The translations under genes were made by a program, and so were the position numbers. A stretch of DNA of 23,347 nucleotides. It comes from Chryseobacterium sp. Its GTDB lineage: Bacteria; Bacteroidota; Bacteroidia; Flavobacteriales; Weeksellaceae. The notes under the pieces were generated by a model that saw only the letters and a list, made by a program, of their open reading frames with translations, was not told the DNA's origin and ran no database searches. How positions within the stretch are numbered: the stretch's first letter is position 1; each line of letters begins with the position of its first letter. Positions 8,246-15,360 of the stretch are shown piece after piece. The stretch covers positions 1-23,347 of the forward strand of contig QFQW01000058.1 of the NCBI GenBank assembly GCA_003248755.1, written 5' to 3'.

Positions 8246-9445
8246 ATGAATGTTAATAAAAACAATATCAAATATCCTCTGATGCTTAGTTTTTTGATAT
8301 TCTCTATGCTGCTAAATAGTATGGGAGTTATCATATTACAATTATCAAATCAGATCTCTTATAAAGGATTAGGTATTCTGGAGTCTTTTAAAGATATTCC
8401 GATGGCTATAGTTTCTTTGCTATCAGTTAATTGGATTGCCAAAACTGGTAATAAAAATGCATTAATTTTTGCTTTGGTTTTTATAATGATTAGTTCCATT
8501 GCTCTTCCCTTGGTAGATAAATTTTGGTTTTTCAAGATTTGGTTGAGTATTGTTGGTGTTGGCTTTGCCTTGGCTAAAATTTCGGTTTTCAGTATTATTA
8601 AAAATAATTTCAAAGACAAACAACTAGCCAGTGCCGTCTCAAGTGTGGATGCATCTTTTATGATTGGGATTTTCTTTGTGAATATTGGTTTTGGAAGTTT
8701 GTTGACGAGTTCATACGCTCAATATTGGAAATACGGTTTTTGGGTAATTTCTATTTTAAGCATCATTAATATATGGATGCTCCGAAATTCAAAAATTGAA
8801 GAAGAAGAAGTCTCAAATGACAAAAAAGAATCTGGTAGCTGGACGTTTTTTTTGAAACCTAAATTGATTTATTTCTTCATTATCGTTTTTTTTATGGTTT
8901 TTGTAGAACAAAGTTTTAATTCTTGGTTACCTAGTTTTTTTAAAAATAATCTTAAAATCAATTCATATTTCGCTCTTCAATCGTCCGCTTTTTTGGCTTT
9001 GTTCTCATTTCTAGGAAGATTCATCACAAGTAAGCTGGTATTAAGATTTCATTGGCTGAAAATGACTTTCATTTGCCTTTTTATGGTGTTTTTGATATTG
9101 GGAGTTTCTCAAGTATTGATCTCTTACTTTTACAAGGATTTTAAATACTTACTAATAGTTATAATTCCGATAATCGGATTGTTTCTGTCACCTCTTTTTC
9201 CTCTTTACAACTCTGAAGTTTTGAATCAGGTTTCCAAGAACAAGACACATATATTTGTTTCATTGATAGTCATTTGCTCATCATTGGGAAGTTCTGTAGG
9301 ATCTCTATATATGGCTGTTGTTTTTCATAAAAATGTAAGTTCTTATTATCCTTTGTTTATATCTTTGCCATTATTAATTATATTTGGACTCACTTTTTTC
9401 TTAAATAAAACATCACTAACCTATGATCGAGAACAAGAAAATTAA
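8246..9445 (+). CDS. MFS family sugar transporter of the PUL
   Basis: This is a 399-residue polytopic inner-membrane protein with about twelve hydrophobic segments, the first at 11-33 (YPLMLSFLIFSMLLNSMGVI). A charged central loop around 188-202 (SKIEEEEVSNDKKESG) separates the two six-helix halves, the standard major facilitator layout. Asn, Asp and Gln residues in several helices (for example VDASFMIG at about 135) could line a sugar path. It is transcribed divergently from susC and overlaps the regulator gene by 23 bases, so it belongs to the locus. The probable job is to import glucose or short gluco-oligosaccharides released in the periplasm. The superfamily is well supported by the profile; the substrate is inferred from the context only. 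Confidence 0.85.
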   Translation: MNVNKNNIKYPLMLSFLIFSMLLNSMGVIILQLSNQISYKGLGILESFKDIPMAIVSLLSVNWIAKTGNKNALIFALVFIMISSIALPLVDKFWFFKIWLSIVGVGFALAKISVFSIIKNNFKDKQLASAVSSVDASFMIGIFFVNIGFGSLLTSSYAQYWKYGFWVISILSIINIWMLRNSKIEEEEVSNDKKESGSWTFFLKPKLIYFFIIVFFMVFVEQSFNSWLPSFFKNNLKINSYFALQSSAFLALFSFLGRFITSKLVLRFHWLKMTFICLFMVFLILGVSQVLISYFYKDFKYLLIVIIPIIGLFLSPLFPLYNSEVLNQVSKNKTHIFVSLIVICSSLGSSVGSLYMAVVFHKNVSSYYPLFISLPLLIIFGLTFFLNKTSLTYDREQEN

Positions 9446-10190
9446 ACAGAATCTAAAAGAACTAATCGATACAAAAGACTTTGTAGATCACGTTTCTGTG
9501 GATTGTGTAATTTTTGGGTTTCATAAAGACACCCTCAAAGTTCTTTTACTAAAATACCACGATTTGGATTTGTGGTCAGTTCCTGGCGGATTTATTTTCA
9601 ATGATGAGAATTTGAATGATGCTGCGGCTAGAACCCTTTACGAGAGAACCCATCTTTCGAACGTTTTCATGGAGCAATTCTATACCTTTGGAGATATAAA
9701 GAGAACAGAAAACAATACACACCAGAAACTTCTCGAAAATAAAAACATAGAGGTGGATAAAAACCACTGGATCTACCAGCGTTTTATATCTGTCGGCTAT
9801 TATGCTTTGATAGATTATACTTTGACCTATACATTTCCGGATTCTTTCAATGAGGTTTGCCAGTGGTTTGATGTCAACGAACTTCCAAATCTGGCTTTTG
9901 ACCACAGAGAAATGATAGAAAAAGGACTACTCTATCTCAGAAAAAATATTGATTATCAAGTAATGGGAAGTAATCTTTTGCCTGATAAATTCACGATGAA
10001 AGAATTACAGAATCTTTACGAATCTATTCTTGGAGAACCATTGAGAAGAAACAACTTCCAGAGAAAAATGTTAAGCATGAATATCTTGGAAAGATTGGAA
10101 AAACATTACAGCGGTTCAGCAAATAAAGCGCCTTTTCTTTATCGATTTTTAGAAGGTTCTGAAATTAAAAAATCTGATTTTGATAACTAA
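9423..10190 (+). CDS. NrtR/AraR-type transcriptional regulator with degenerate Nudix domain
   Basis: This 255-residue protein has an N-terminal Nudix-fold domain (about 22-155) and a C-terminal winged-helix domain (about 185-250), the layout of NrtR-family regulators, which in Bacteroidota include the arabinose regulator AraR. The Nudix region shows VDCVIFGF, LLLKYHDLDLWSVPGGFIF and the box from G56 to L78. In that box the REUxEE core reads RTLYER and the following Gly is His, so the metal-binding glutamates of a hydrolase are mostly lost; ligand sensing is expected, not hydrolysis. The winged helix has FTMKELQNLYESILG and RRNNFQRKML, then NKAPFLYRF. Its start overlaps the MFS gene by 23 bases, which suggests translational coupling. 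It is the only regulator in the window, so it probably controls the PUL. The inducer is not known from sequence. Confidence 0.88.
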   Translation: MIENKKIKQNLKELIDTKDFVDHVSVDCVIFGFHKDTLKVLLLKYHDLDLWSVPGGFIFNDENLNDAAARTLYERTHLSNVFMEQFYTFGDIKRTENNTHQKLLENKNIEVDKNHWIYQRFISVGYYALIDYTLTYTFPDSFNEVCQWFDVNELPNLAFDHREMIEKGLLYLRKNIDYQVMGSNLLPDKFTMKELQNLYESILGEPLRRNNFQRKMLSMNILERLEKHYSGSANKAPFLYRFLEGSEIKKSDFDN

Positions 10191-10218
10191 AAAAGCAACT
10201 CGATTGAGTTGCTTTTTT
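10189..10218. terminator. Bidirectional terminator between the regulator and the M28 peptidase
   Basis: A-run plus GCAACTC (10189-10201), loop GATT, then GAGTTGC plus T-run (10206-10218): a perfect hairpin with a U-tract on either strand. It separates two convergent genes and overlaps the regulator's stop codon. Confidence 0.9.
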
Positions 10219-10223
10219 ATAAT

Positions 10224-10243
10224 TTAACCTGAGTTCGGGTTAA
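10224..10243. repeat. Palindrome next to the terminator
   Basis: TTAACC (10224-10229) and GGTTAA (10238-10243) pair across an 8-base centre that can extend the stem by a wobble and two further pairs. No U-run follows on either side. It may be a helper hairpin for the terminator or a short dispersed palindrome; it shares ACCTGAGT with the larger element near 19952, which may be chance. Confidence 0.4.
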
Positions 10244-10255
10244 TTTAATTAAATG

Positions 10256-11281
10256 TTATCTGTCATTCTTACCATCAACCATAATTCTGTCCGATTTGTT
10301 CGCCAGCTCCCAAGCTGTTGTAAAAACCAGTTGCGTTCTTTTCTGAAGCAATGGATAATCGATTTTATCAGGTGTATCGGTTGGTTTGTGATAATCCTCA
10401 TGGATGCCGTCAAAGAAAAAAGCAACCGGGATATTATGTTTGGCAAAGTTGTAATGGTCTGACCTGTAATATAATCTTTGAGGATCTTTTGGGTCGTCAT
10501 ATTTATAATTGAGTTCAAGCTTTACAGTCTTGTCATTTGCAGCAACATTGATCTTCTTAAGCTCAGAACTCAACATTTCTGAACCGATCACATAAACATA
10601 TTGTTTGCCTCTATTCTCCGGGTCATCGCGTCCTATCATATCGATATTAAGGTCAGCAACAGTATTGGCCAAAGGAAAAACAGGATGATCTGAATAATAC
10701 TCTGACCCGAAAAGCCCGTGCTCTTCACCAGTTACGTGCAGGAAAAGGATAGAACGTTTTGGTCCATAACCTTTTTTCTTAGCCTCTTGAAAAGCTTGTG
10801 CAATTTCCATTACAGCAACGGTTCCGCTTCCATCATCATCAGCACCATTATAAACTTCGCCTTTTTTCATTCCGACATGATCGTAATGCGCAGAAACCAC
10901 AATGATTTCATCCGGTTTTTCAGAACCTTTTATAAAAGCCAAAATATTTTCAGAATCCGGAAGAGTTTCTCCATATTTCTTCATTGCATCAGATGGAACT
11001 TTCTGATAATAGGAACCTAAAGCCGGAGGGAAACCAATGCCATTTTTTTTGTATTGCTCGATCATGTAAACACCTGCTTTTTTCTGGCCGGCACTTCCGG
11101 TATCTCTACCTTCCATATCGTCCCCTGCAATTACATAAAGGTTGGTTTTCAGTTCTTCCAAAGTAATGCTGTTATACGCATCTTTGAAACCTTTTCCGTC
11201 GTAAGTAAAGTTCTTTGTTGATGAACAGCTGCCAAGAAGTGCAACGCCCATCAAAAAACCGTATAGTTTTATATTTTTCAT
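10256..11281 (-). CDS. M28 family zinc metallopeptidase, lipoprotein
   Basis: This 341-residue peptidase M28 protein is a predicted co-catalytic zinc aminopeptidase on the periplasmic or outer face. All metal ligands are visible: H132 in SAHYDHVG, bridging D149 in NGADDDGSG, catalytic E186 and ligand E187 in TGEEHGLFGS, D214 in NIDMIGR, and H298 in HEDYHKPTDT. The signal peptide ends at LGSC with Cys19. The stretch before the catalytic domain (about 38-120) has the IAGDDMEGRDTGSAGQKKAG signature common to this branch. It is monocistronic or follows the VOC gene by about 50 bases, and converges on the PUL regulator across a shared terminator. A role in nutrition from peptides is likely; the residue preference is not visible. 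Confidence 0.93.
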   Translation of the reverse strand: MKNIKLYGFLMGVALLGSCSSTKNFTYDGKGFKDAYNSITLEELKTNLYVIAGDDMEGRDTGSAGQKKAGVYMIEQYKKNGIGFPPALGSYYQKVPSDAMKKYGETLPDSENILAFIKGSEKPDEIIVVSAHYDHVGMKKGEVYNGADDDGSGTVAVMEIAQAFQEAKKKGYGPKRSILFLHVTGEEHGLFGSEYYSDHPVFPLANTVADLNIDMIGRDDPENRGKQYVYVIGSEMLSSELKKINVAANDKTVKLELNYKYDDPKDPQRLYYRSDHYNFAKHNIPVAFFFDGIHEDYHKPTDTPDKIDYPLLQKRTQLVFTTAWELANKSDRIMVDGKNDR

Positions 11282-11332
11282 AGACTAAATTTAAGATTAA
11301 GTCGGAAATAAAAAAATATTGTTACAATAAAT

Positions 11333-11683
11333 TTATATTTTTTCTCCGAAACTCAATAGTGTTCCATTGGGGTCTAGCAAAGAAAATTCTTTCATTCCCC
11401 AAGGTTTTGTTTCGAGGTTTCCGTTGGGATGGATTTCAATGTTTTTTGCTTTTATTTGTTCAAAGAACTTATCAATATTATTTGAAATCTTGAGATAAAG
11501 CATAAAATCTGATTTTGAAGGTACCAATTCCTTAAACTCAAAAAAATGCAACTCAGAATTGTTATAGGTCGCAATTAGATAATTATCATAATCCGCAACA
11601 AACTCGAATCCCAGATTTTTGTAATAATCAATCGTTTTTCCTTTGTCAATAAAAGGAATTTTTGGAATTATCTGTGATATCAT
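11333..11683 (-). CDS. VOC superfamily (glyoxalase/bleomycin-resistance fold) protein
   Basis: This 116-residue protein has the two beta-alpha-beta-beta-beta modules of the vicinal oxygen chelate fold. The first module contains IPFIDKGKTIDYYKNLGFEF and a strand ELHFFEF, the second contains MLYLKISNNIDKFFEQIK and the closing EFSLLDPNGTLLSFGE. Its pattern is closest to bleomycin-resistance-like proteins, which bind drugs as dimers without metal, but small VOC proteins of many functions look alike. It is the last gene of a minus-strand group with the YciI-like gene 43 bases upstream, and a perfect palindrome sits in that gap. The fold is well supported; function is not. Confidence 0.82.
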   Translation of the reverse strand: MISQIIPKIPFIDKGKTIDYYKNLGFEFVADYDNYLIATYNNSELHFFEFKELVPSKSDFMLYLKISNNIDKFFEQIKAKNIEIHPNGNLETKPWGMKEFSLLDPNGTLLSFGEKI

Positions 11684-11698
11684 AATATTGATTTTAAA

Positions 11699-11719
11699 TG
11701 TTTAAAATAATTTTAAACA
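11699..11719. promoter_or_regulatory. Perfect AT-rich palindrome upstream of the VOC gene
   Basis: Arms TGTTTAAAA (11699-11707) and TTTTAAACA (11711-11719) match perfectly across a 3-base centre. It lies 16 bases before the VOC ATG, in the gap after the YciI-like gene. The length and symmetry suit a dimeric repressor operator. A weak AU-rich hairpin is the alternative. Confidence 0.45.
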
Positions 11720-11726
11720 GAACAAA

Positions 11727-11996
11727 TTATGCCAATTCATCATTCCATTCTCTGATGGTTACTTTTGCAATCAAACCTTCCTGAACAAAAGGGTCGCCAT
11801 TTACAAATGCTTCTGCAGATTCTTTATCCACAAAAATTGCCATTGCGCCTTCTCCGGGATTGCCAAATGCTCCCGTTCCTAATACTTTTCCAGACTTTAT
11901 GAACTCTGCTTCGAATGCTTCATGACGTGGAAAAACTGTCATAAACTCATCCATTGATTTGTCCGTTGCGTGCTCGTAAAATACTACTGCTTTCAT
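11727..11996 (-). CDS. YciI-like family protein
   Basis: This 89-residue protein belongs to the YciI-like alpha+beta barrel family. Visible features are the N-terminal strand AVVFYEHA, FPRHEAFEAEFIKSGKVLGTGAFG with the conserved His (H25), GAMAIFVDKESAEAFVNGDPFVQEGL with the family's DP pair (D69, P70), and the closing KVTIREWND. Related proteins have a His-Asp pair suspected of catalysis, but no firm reaction is known. The gene starts 2 bases after the stop of the upstream hypothetical gene, so the two are coupled, and it is followed by the VOC gene. The three form a small cytoplasmic operon of unknown purpose. Confidence 0.85.
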   Translation of the reverse strand: MKAVVFYEHATDKSMDEFMTVFPRHEAFEAEFIKSGKVLGTGAFGNPGEGAMAIFVDKESAEAFVNGDPFVQEGLIAKVTIREWNDELA

Positions 11997-11998
11997 AA

Positions 11999-12352
11999 TT
12001 AGGAATTTATATGATTTTTTAAAATACGAATTATTTCTTTGTTAACGTCATAAATTTTTAACATATTATGATTTCCAAGAGTTGCATTGATTTGATTATC
12101 AAAAATATGGAGTATAAGTTTCCTTTCTATAGGTTCCTTAAATTTTTCAGTAATAAAAATACCATTGTTAAGATTCATTATATAATTGATTACATTTTTT
12201 TTAAAGATTCCAAATTTAATTTTATAAATGACAATAGTTAAATCAGGACCATCAATTAACAAATCTGCATAATTGAAAACATTATCTATCTCCCTTTTGT
12301 TGTTTCTAATAATAAAAGTATCTAATTTTAATTTATTTTGTCTGATTTCCAC
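11999..12352 (-). CDS. Hypothetical 117-residue protein with GTG start
   Basis: I do not recognise this protein. It opens with GTG (12350-12352); an in-frame TAA lies 15 bases upstream and no ATG is available at that end, so the start is either this GTG or a later codon. It has no signal peptide or membrane segment. It is rich in Ile, Asn and Lys, with predicted strands (LTIVIYKIKFGIF; KLILHIFDN) and a C-terminal helix (EIIRILKNHI). The pattern of alternating strands is loosely like STAS or SpoIIAA-type domains, but no motif confirms this. It sits 49 bases after polA and 2 bases before the YciI-like gene, which supports it being a real gene. Its higher AT content relative to polA suggests relaxed constraint or recent arrival. 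Confidence 0.55.
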   Translation of the reverse strand: MEIRQNKLKLDTFIIRNNKREIDNVFNYADLLIDGPDLTIVIYKIKFGIFKKNVINYIMNLNNGIFITEKFKEPIERKLILHIFDNQINATLGNHNMLKIYDVNKEIIRILKNHINS

Positions 12353-12401
12353 AATATAGTCTTCAATTTAAATAAAGAATTACATAAAAGTTTTTAAATT
12401 T

Positions 12402-15233
12402 CTAATGGGCTTCCAACCAATTATCGCCTATTCCAACTTCCACGAGTAAAGGCACTTTAGTTTCAAAAGCAGATTCCATTTCTTTTTTAATAAGTGCTGT
12501 TGCGGTTTCCATTTCATCAATCGGAGCTTCGAAAAGCAATTCATCGTGAACCTGCAAAAGCATCTTGGTTTCCAGTTTTTGAGTTTCCAATTCGTTGTCA
12601 ATTTTTATCATTGCGAGTTTGATAATATCGGCTGCACTTCCTTGGATTGGCGCATTCACGGCGTTTCTTTCTGCGTGAGCTTTAACAACAAAATTGCTGG
12701 AATTAATATCTTTCAAATGGCGTCTTCTTCCGAGAATAGTTTCCACGTAACCTAAATCCTGCGCTTTTTTAACCTGTTCTGCCATATATTCTTTCAAACG
12801 TGGATAAGTCTCGTAATAAGAATCAATCATCTTTTTGGCTTCGGTTCTGGAAAGTCCCGTTTGTTCTGCTAAAGCAAAAGCGCCTTGTCCATAAATAATT
12901 CCAAAGTTTACCGTTTTCGCCTGACTTCTCTGCGTTTTTGAAACTTCATTCAAATCAATATTAAACAATTTTGCCGCAGTTGAAGCGTGAATATCTTCTC
13001 CGTTTTGGAAGGCTTCAATCATATTTTGTTCACCAGATATTTCTGCAATCAATCTTAATTCGATTTGAGAATAGTCGGCAGAGATGATTTTCTTGCCTTC
13101 ATCAGCAACAAATGCTCCACGGATTTGCTGTCCTCTCAATGTTCTGATTGGAATATTCTGAAGATTCGGATTCACACTCGCCAAACGTCCTGTTGCGGCA
13201 ACGGTTTGTGCAAAAGTCGTATGAACTCGATTGTCTTTTTTATCAATCTGACCAGGCAAAGCATCAACATAAGTAGATTTTAGTTTTTGCAACGTTCTGT
13301 ATTCCAGAATTGAAGTAATAATTTCGTGCTTTGAAGACAGTTTTTGAAGGACATCTTCCGATGTTGCGTATTGTCCGGTTTTGGTTTTTTTAGCTTTTGG
13401 GTCAAGCTTCATTTTCTCGAAAAGAATCTCGCCCAATTGCTTTGGAGAATTCATATTGAATTCTTCTCCGGACAATTCGAATATTTTTGATTCTAATAAT
13501 CGTAAATCATTTTCTAAATCAACGCTTTCTTTTGCCAGCCAATTGCTATCAAGCTTTACACCCGTTAATTCGATTTTCGCTAGAACTTTCATCAATGGCA
13601 TTTCGACATTGTAGAACAATTGCTCTAAGTTTTCCTTGGCTAATTGAGGTGCAAATAATTCGTATAATTGAAATGTAACATCTGCATCTTCCGCAGCATA
13701 ATTGGTCTGGGTCGGGATATCAACTTCACGAAGAGTCAATTGATTTTTCCCTTTTTTCCCAATCAAAGTCTCAATAGAAACCGGTTTGTAATCCAGATAC
13801 ATTTCGGAAAGATAATCCATTCCATGTCGTCCATCTGGATTCAAGAGATAATGCGCAATCATTGTATCAAAGATTTTTCCTTCGACATCAATGTTGTAAT
13901 TCTGAAGAACTTTGTAATCATATTTCAGATTATGAGCAATTTTCAGAACATTCTGGTCTTCAAAAAACGGACGGAAAATCTCTACTGTTTCTTGTGCTTC
14001 TTCCTGATTTTCGGAAATCGGAATATAATAAGCCAAGCCTTTTTTGTAGGAAAAACTCATTCCAATCAATTCGGCTTCCAACTCGTTAAGCGAAGTTGTC
14101 TCTGTATCAAAACAAACCGCTTTTTGTTTTAGAAGATTGGCTAAAAGTATTTTTTGTGCTTTCGGATTATCGATAAATTGATAAACGTGGTCATTTTCTG
14201 TAATTGTAGATTTGGTTGTAGTTGCCTGCTCCAATTGTTCGAAGCTGGCAAACAAATCCATTGTTCCATTTTTATGAACTGCAGATTCTTTTGGTTTTTC
14301 AGTCTTATCATCGTCGTTGTCTTGCAGTTCCTCTATATATTCTTTATTCGAAAATGCGCGGTAAAGATTTTCATAAAGTCTTCGGAATTCTAACTCGTCA
14401 AAAATCTCTTTAACTTTTTCGAAATCCGGAACTTCCAGGTCATATTGTTCTTCGATAAAATCAATTGGCGCATCGCAAAGAATAGTTGCTAACTTTTTGG
14501 ATAATAAGCCTCTTTCTGCGCTTGCTTCAACTTTTTCTTTAAGTTTTCCTTTCAGTTGATGCGTATTCGCCAAAAGATTTTCCATCGACCCAAATTCCTG
14601 AATAAACTTCTTGGCCGTTTTCTCTCCAACACCTTCTAAACCTGGAATGTTATCCACAGCATCTCCCATCATTCCCAGATAATCGATGATTTGTTTTGGG
14701 TCTTCGATTTCATATTTAGCTTTGACTTCTTCAATCCCTAAAATCTCAATGTCACCACCTTTCGAGCTTGGTTTATACATTTTAATTTTATCAGTAACCA
14801 ACTGTGCAAAATCTTTGTCCGGTGTTACCATAAAAACATCGTAACCTTGCTTTTCGGCTTTGCAGGCAATCGTACCAATTACATCATCGGCTTCATAACC
14901 TTCCACTCCCAAGATTGGGATATGCATTGCTTCAAGAATATTATTGATATAAGGTTTTGCCAAAAGAATTGGTTCCGGAGTTTCCAGACGATTGGCTTTA
15001 TATTCTGCATAATCGTTGTGACGCACGTTGGTTCTTCCCACATCAAAAACCACTGCCAAATGTGTCGGACGGTCTCTTTTAATCAATTCTATCAAAGAAT
15101 TGGTGAATCCGAAAATAGCAGATGTATTCAATCCTTTTGTCGAAATTCTAGGATTCTTGATAAATGCAAAATACCCACGGAAAATCATAGCGTAGGCATC
15201 AATAAGATATAATCTTTTGTCTGTAGAAGTCAT
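12402..15233 (-). CDS. polA: DNA polymerase I
   Basis: This is a 943-residue DNA polymerase I for Okazaki-fragment processing and repair. The 5' nuclease domain covers about 1-290 (YLIDAYAMIFRGYFA, GYEADDVIGT, TPDKDFAQLV, GDAVDNIPG). The 3'-5' exonuclease (about 345-530) keeps its acidic residues: D376 and E378 in FDTETT, D439 in NLKYDY, and Y512/D516 in YAAEDAD, so proofreading should be active, unlike in Bacillus or Thermus enzymes. The polymerase domain has motif A with D720 in DYSQIELR, motif B KTVNFGIIYGQ at 773-783, and motif C with H896, D897, E898 in QVHDELLFE. Full family length. The -7 box ends only 5 bases before the ATG, so the message is close to leaderless. It is divergent from the SUMF1-like gene. 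Confidence 0.98.
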   Translation of the reverse strand: MTSTDKRLYLIDAYAMIFRGYFAFIKNPRISTKGLNTSAIFGFTNSLIELIKRDRPTHLAVVFDVGRTNVRHNDYAEYKANRLETPEPILLAKPYINNILEAMHIPILGVEGYEADDVIGTIACKAEKQGYDVFMVTPDKDFAQLVTDKIKMYKPSSKGGDIEILGIEEVKAKYEIEDPKQIIDYLGMMGDAVDNIPGLEGVGEKTAKKFIQEFGSMENLLANTHQLKGKLKEKVEASAERGLLSKKLATILCDAPIDFIEEQYDLEVPDFEKVKEIFDELEFRRLYENLYRAFSNKEYIEELQDNDDDKTEKPKESAVHKNGTMDLFASFEQLEQATTTKSTITENDHVYQFIDNPKAQKILLANLLKQKAVCFDTETTSLNELEAELIGMSFSYKKGLAYYIPISENQEEAQETVEIFRPFFEDQNVLKIAHNLKYDYKVLQNYNIDVEGKIFDTMIAHYLLNPDGRHGMDYLSEMYLDYKPVSIETLIGKKGKNQLTLREVDIPTQTNYAAEDADVTFQLYELFAPQLAKENLEQLFYNVEMPLMKVLAKIELTGVKLDSNWLAKESVDLENDLRLLESKIFELSGEEFNMNSPKQLGEILFEKMKLDPKAKKTKTGQYATSEDVLQKLSSKHEIITSILEYRTLQKLKSTYVDALPGQIDKKDNRVHTTFAQTVAATGRLASVNPNLQNIPIRTLRGQQIRGAFVADEGKKIISADYSQIELRLIAEISGEQNMIEAFQNGEDIHASTAAKLFNIDLNEVSKTQRSQAKTVNFGIIYGQGAFALAEQTGLSRTEAKKMIDSYYETYPRLKEYMAEQVKKAQDLGYVETILGRRRHLKDINSSNFVVKAHAERNAVNAPIQGSAADIIKLAMIKIDNELETQKLETKMLLQVHDELLFEAPIDEMETATALIKKEMESAFETKVPLLVEVGIGDNWLEAH

Positions 15234-15238
15234 AGAAA

Positions 15239-15269
15239 CAAAAGTAATGAATTAGTTTGTTTTATCAAT
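15239..15269 (-). promoter_or_regulatory. polA promoter with very short leader
   Basis: On the minus strand ATTG (15269-15266) is followed after 19 bases by TACTTTTG (15246-15239), an exact TAnnTTTG. The ATG is 5 bases further on, so transcription should start at or within a few bases of the start codon. Confidence 0.65.
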
Positions 15270-15297
15270 GAAAATTAAAAATACGGCAAATGCCTTA

Positions 15298-15328
15298 TTT
15301 CTAAACTTTTAATATGAATATAGATTTG
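15298..15328 (+). promoter_or_regulatory. Promoter of the SUMF1-like/repeat-protein unit
   Basis: TAGATTTG (15321-15328) fits TAnnTTTG exactly. TTTC (15298-15301), one base from TTTG, lies 19 bases upstream. The leader to the ATG at 15361 would be about 25 bases. Confidence 0.6.
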
Positions 15329-15360
15329 TATCAAAGAATTTTAAAATCAATTATTTCATC

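Noticed and set aside
9423..10190. Active Nudix hydrolase
   Set aside because: The catalytic REUxEE reads RTLYER, and a C-terminal winged helix is present, so a regulator is the better call.
13381..14393. Plus-strand open frames within polA
   Set aside because: They are antisense shadows of polA with no domain, promoter or initiation context; the same applies to frames opposite the GH16, GH30, SusC and radC genes.
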